From: Pseudomonas putida
GTDB lineage: Bacteria; Pseudomonadota; Gammaproteobacteria; Pseudomonadales; Pseudomonadaceae
Assembly (NCBI RefSeq): GCF_005080685.1
Contig: NZ_CP039371.1
Coordinates: 3,162,001 to 3,226,000 of the forward strand
DNA length: 64,000 bases
Direction: 5' to 3'
This document shows, in pieces, positions 63,614-64,000 of the stretch (the first letter of the stretch is position 1; each line of letters starts with the position of its first letter). Made by a program: the position numbers and the translations under genes. The notes under the pieces are model-generated. The model did not search any database. It was not told the origin of the DNA and worked only from the letters and a program-made list of their open reading frames with translations.

Positions 63614-64000
63614 TCAGACTTCCCAGGGCACACCATGCTCCCAACTGTCGACAAGCAGGTCGATGAACCCTCTCACCCGCGGCGACAAGTGTCGCTTGCT
63701 CGGGTACACCACGCGAATCGGGTCCGCAGGCGGACGAAAGCTGTGCAGCACCTCCACCAGCGTCCCCGCGCGCAGGTCGTCGCCTGTGATGTAGGTAGGC
63801 AGGTGGATCAGACCGAAACCGGCCCGCGCGCCGTCGAGCATGGCCTCGGAGCTGTCGATATTGAGCCGACCTGGCTCCTCGCACAGGTGCAGCCCCTCGG
63901 CGGTGTGGAAGCGCCAGGGCATGGACTTTTCGCCCATCAGAAAAGCGATCTTGTCATGCCCGTAGAGGTCGGCCGGCACTTGCGGCACACCATGCTCGCG
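63614..64000 (-). CDS. LysR-family regulator, C-terminal part only (runs off the window)
   Basis: The last 128 residues of a LysR-type regulator, from REHGVPQVPADL at the window edge to the stop at 63614. The visible part is the co-inducer-binding domain: LNIDSSEAMLDGARAGFGLIHLP, then LVEVLHSFRPPADPIRVVYP and SKRHLSPRVRGFIDLL, the usual closing pattern of this family. The DNA-binding domain lies outside the window. The target is unknown. Genes transcribed divergently from its true start would also be outside. Confidence 0.9.
   Translation of the reverse strand, partial: REHGVPQVPADLYGHDKIAFLMGEKSMPWRFHTAEGLHLCEEPGRLNIDSSEAMLDGARAGFGLIHLPTYITGDDLRAGTLVEVLHSFRPPADPIRVVYPSKRHLSPRVRGFIDLLVDSWEHGVPWEV

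Overview
The window is high-GC DNA with Pseudomonas gene content, most likely from the Pseudomonas putida group. The clues are the paired REP/REPIN palindromes between genes, the BapA/LapF-type giant adhesin with its own type I secretion system, the secreted double-domain heme peroxidase, PQQ alcohol oxidation genes and sigma-54 promoters. No tRNA, rRNA, CRISPR array, insertion sequence or prophage was recognised. The genus is inferred from family recognition, not from a search.

Layout. 0-4.1 kb holds a Cache-GGDEF diguanylate cyclase, an exonuclease III-family gene and small stress-type or unknown proteins. 4.2-20.1 kb is a type I secretion operon (HlyD, ABC, TolC) and its likely cargo, a 3659-residue surface adhesin of 27 Ig-like repeats plus FG-GAP and RTX-like tails. 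20.2-24.1 kb is a hybrid sensor kinase and a LuxR-type (RcsB-like) response regulator. 24.3-35.1 kb is one gene for a secreted protein of about 3590 residues with two complete animal-type heme peroxidase domains and RTX repeats. 35.7-40.1 kb, divergent from it, is a second, PrtD-type secretion operon. 40.4-45.0 kb is a multicopper oxidase behind a textbook sigma-54 promoter, then a SCO1-cytochrome c fusion. 45.1-48.3 kb is a GGDEF-EAL protein translationally coupled to a PhnD-like periplasmic binding protein. 48.3-52.9 kb carries glycerate kinase, a CdaR-type regulator and an MFS carrier around a 650-bp intergenic inverted repeat. 53.1-60.5 kb carries a Rieske/FAD oxidoreductase, an AcoR-type sigma-54 activator, an AldA-type aldehyde dehydrogenase and a PQQ/heme alcohol dehydrogenase that has its own sigma-54 promoter. 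60.8-64 kb holds a NemA-type ene-reductase, a divergent cold-shock protein, a luciferase-like monooxygenase and a truncated LysR regulator.

How the parts may work together. The 4-48 kb block looks like a cell-surface and extracellular-oxidation island: an adhesin, an extracellular peroxidase, two export machines, a periplasmic or surface multicopper oxidase with a copper chaperone, and regulators of the two-component and c-di-GMP types. The pairing of an animal-type heme peroxidase with a sigma-54-driven multicopper oxidase resembles the Mn(II)-oxidising repertoire described for P. putida GB-1 (MopA, McoA, MnxG; sigma-54/MnxR control). That link is an inference from domain content and promoter type. 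The 53-60.5 kb block looks like an inducible periplasmic alcohol to aldehyde to acid pathway under sigma-54 control.

Start codons were moved inward from the longest open frame wherever a good ribosome binding site and family N-termini supported it; each case is noted in its entry.
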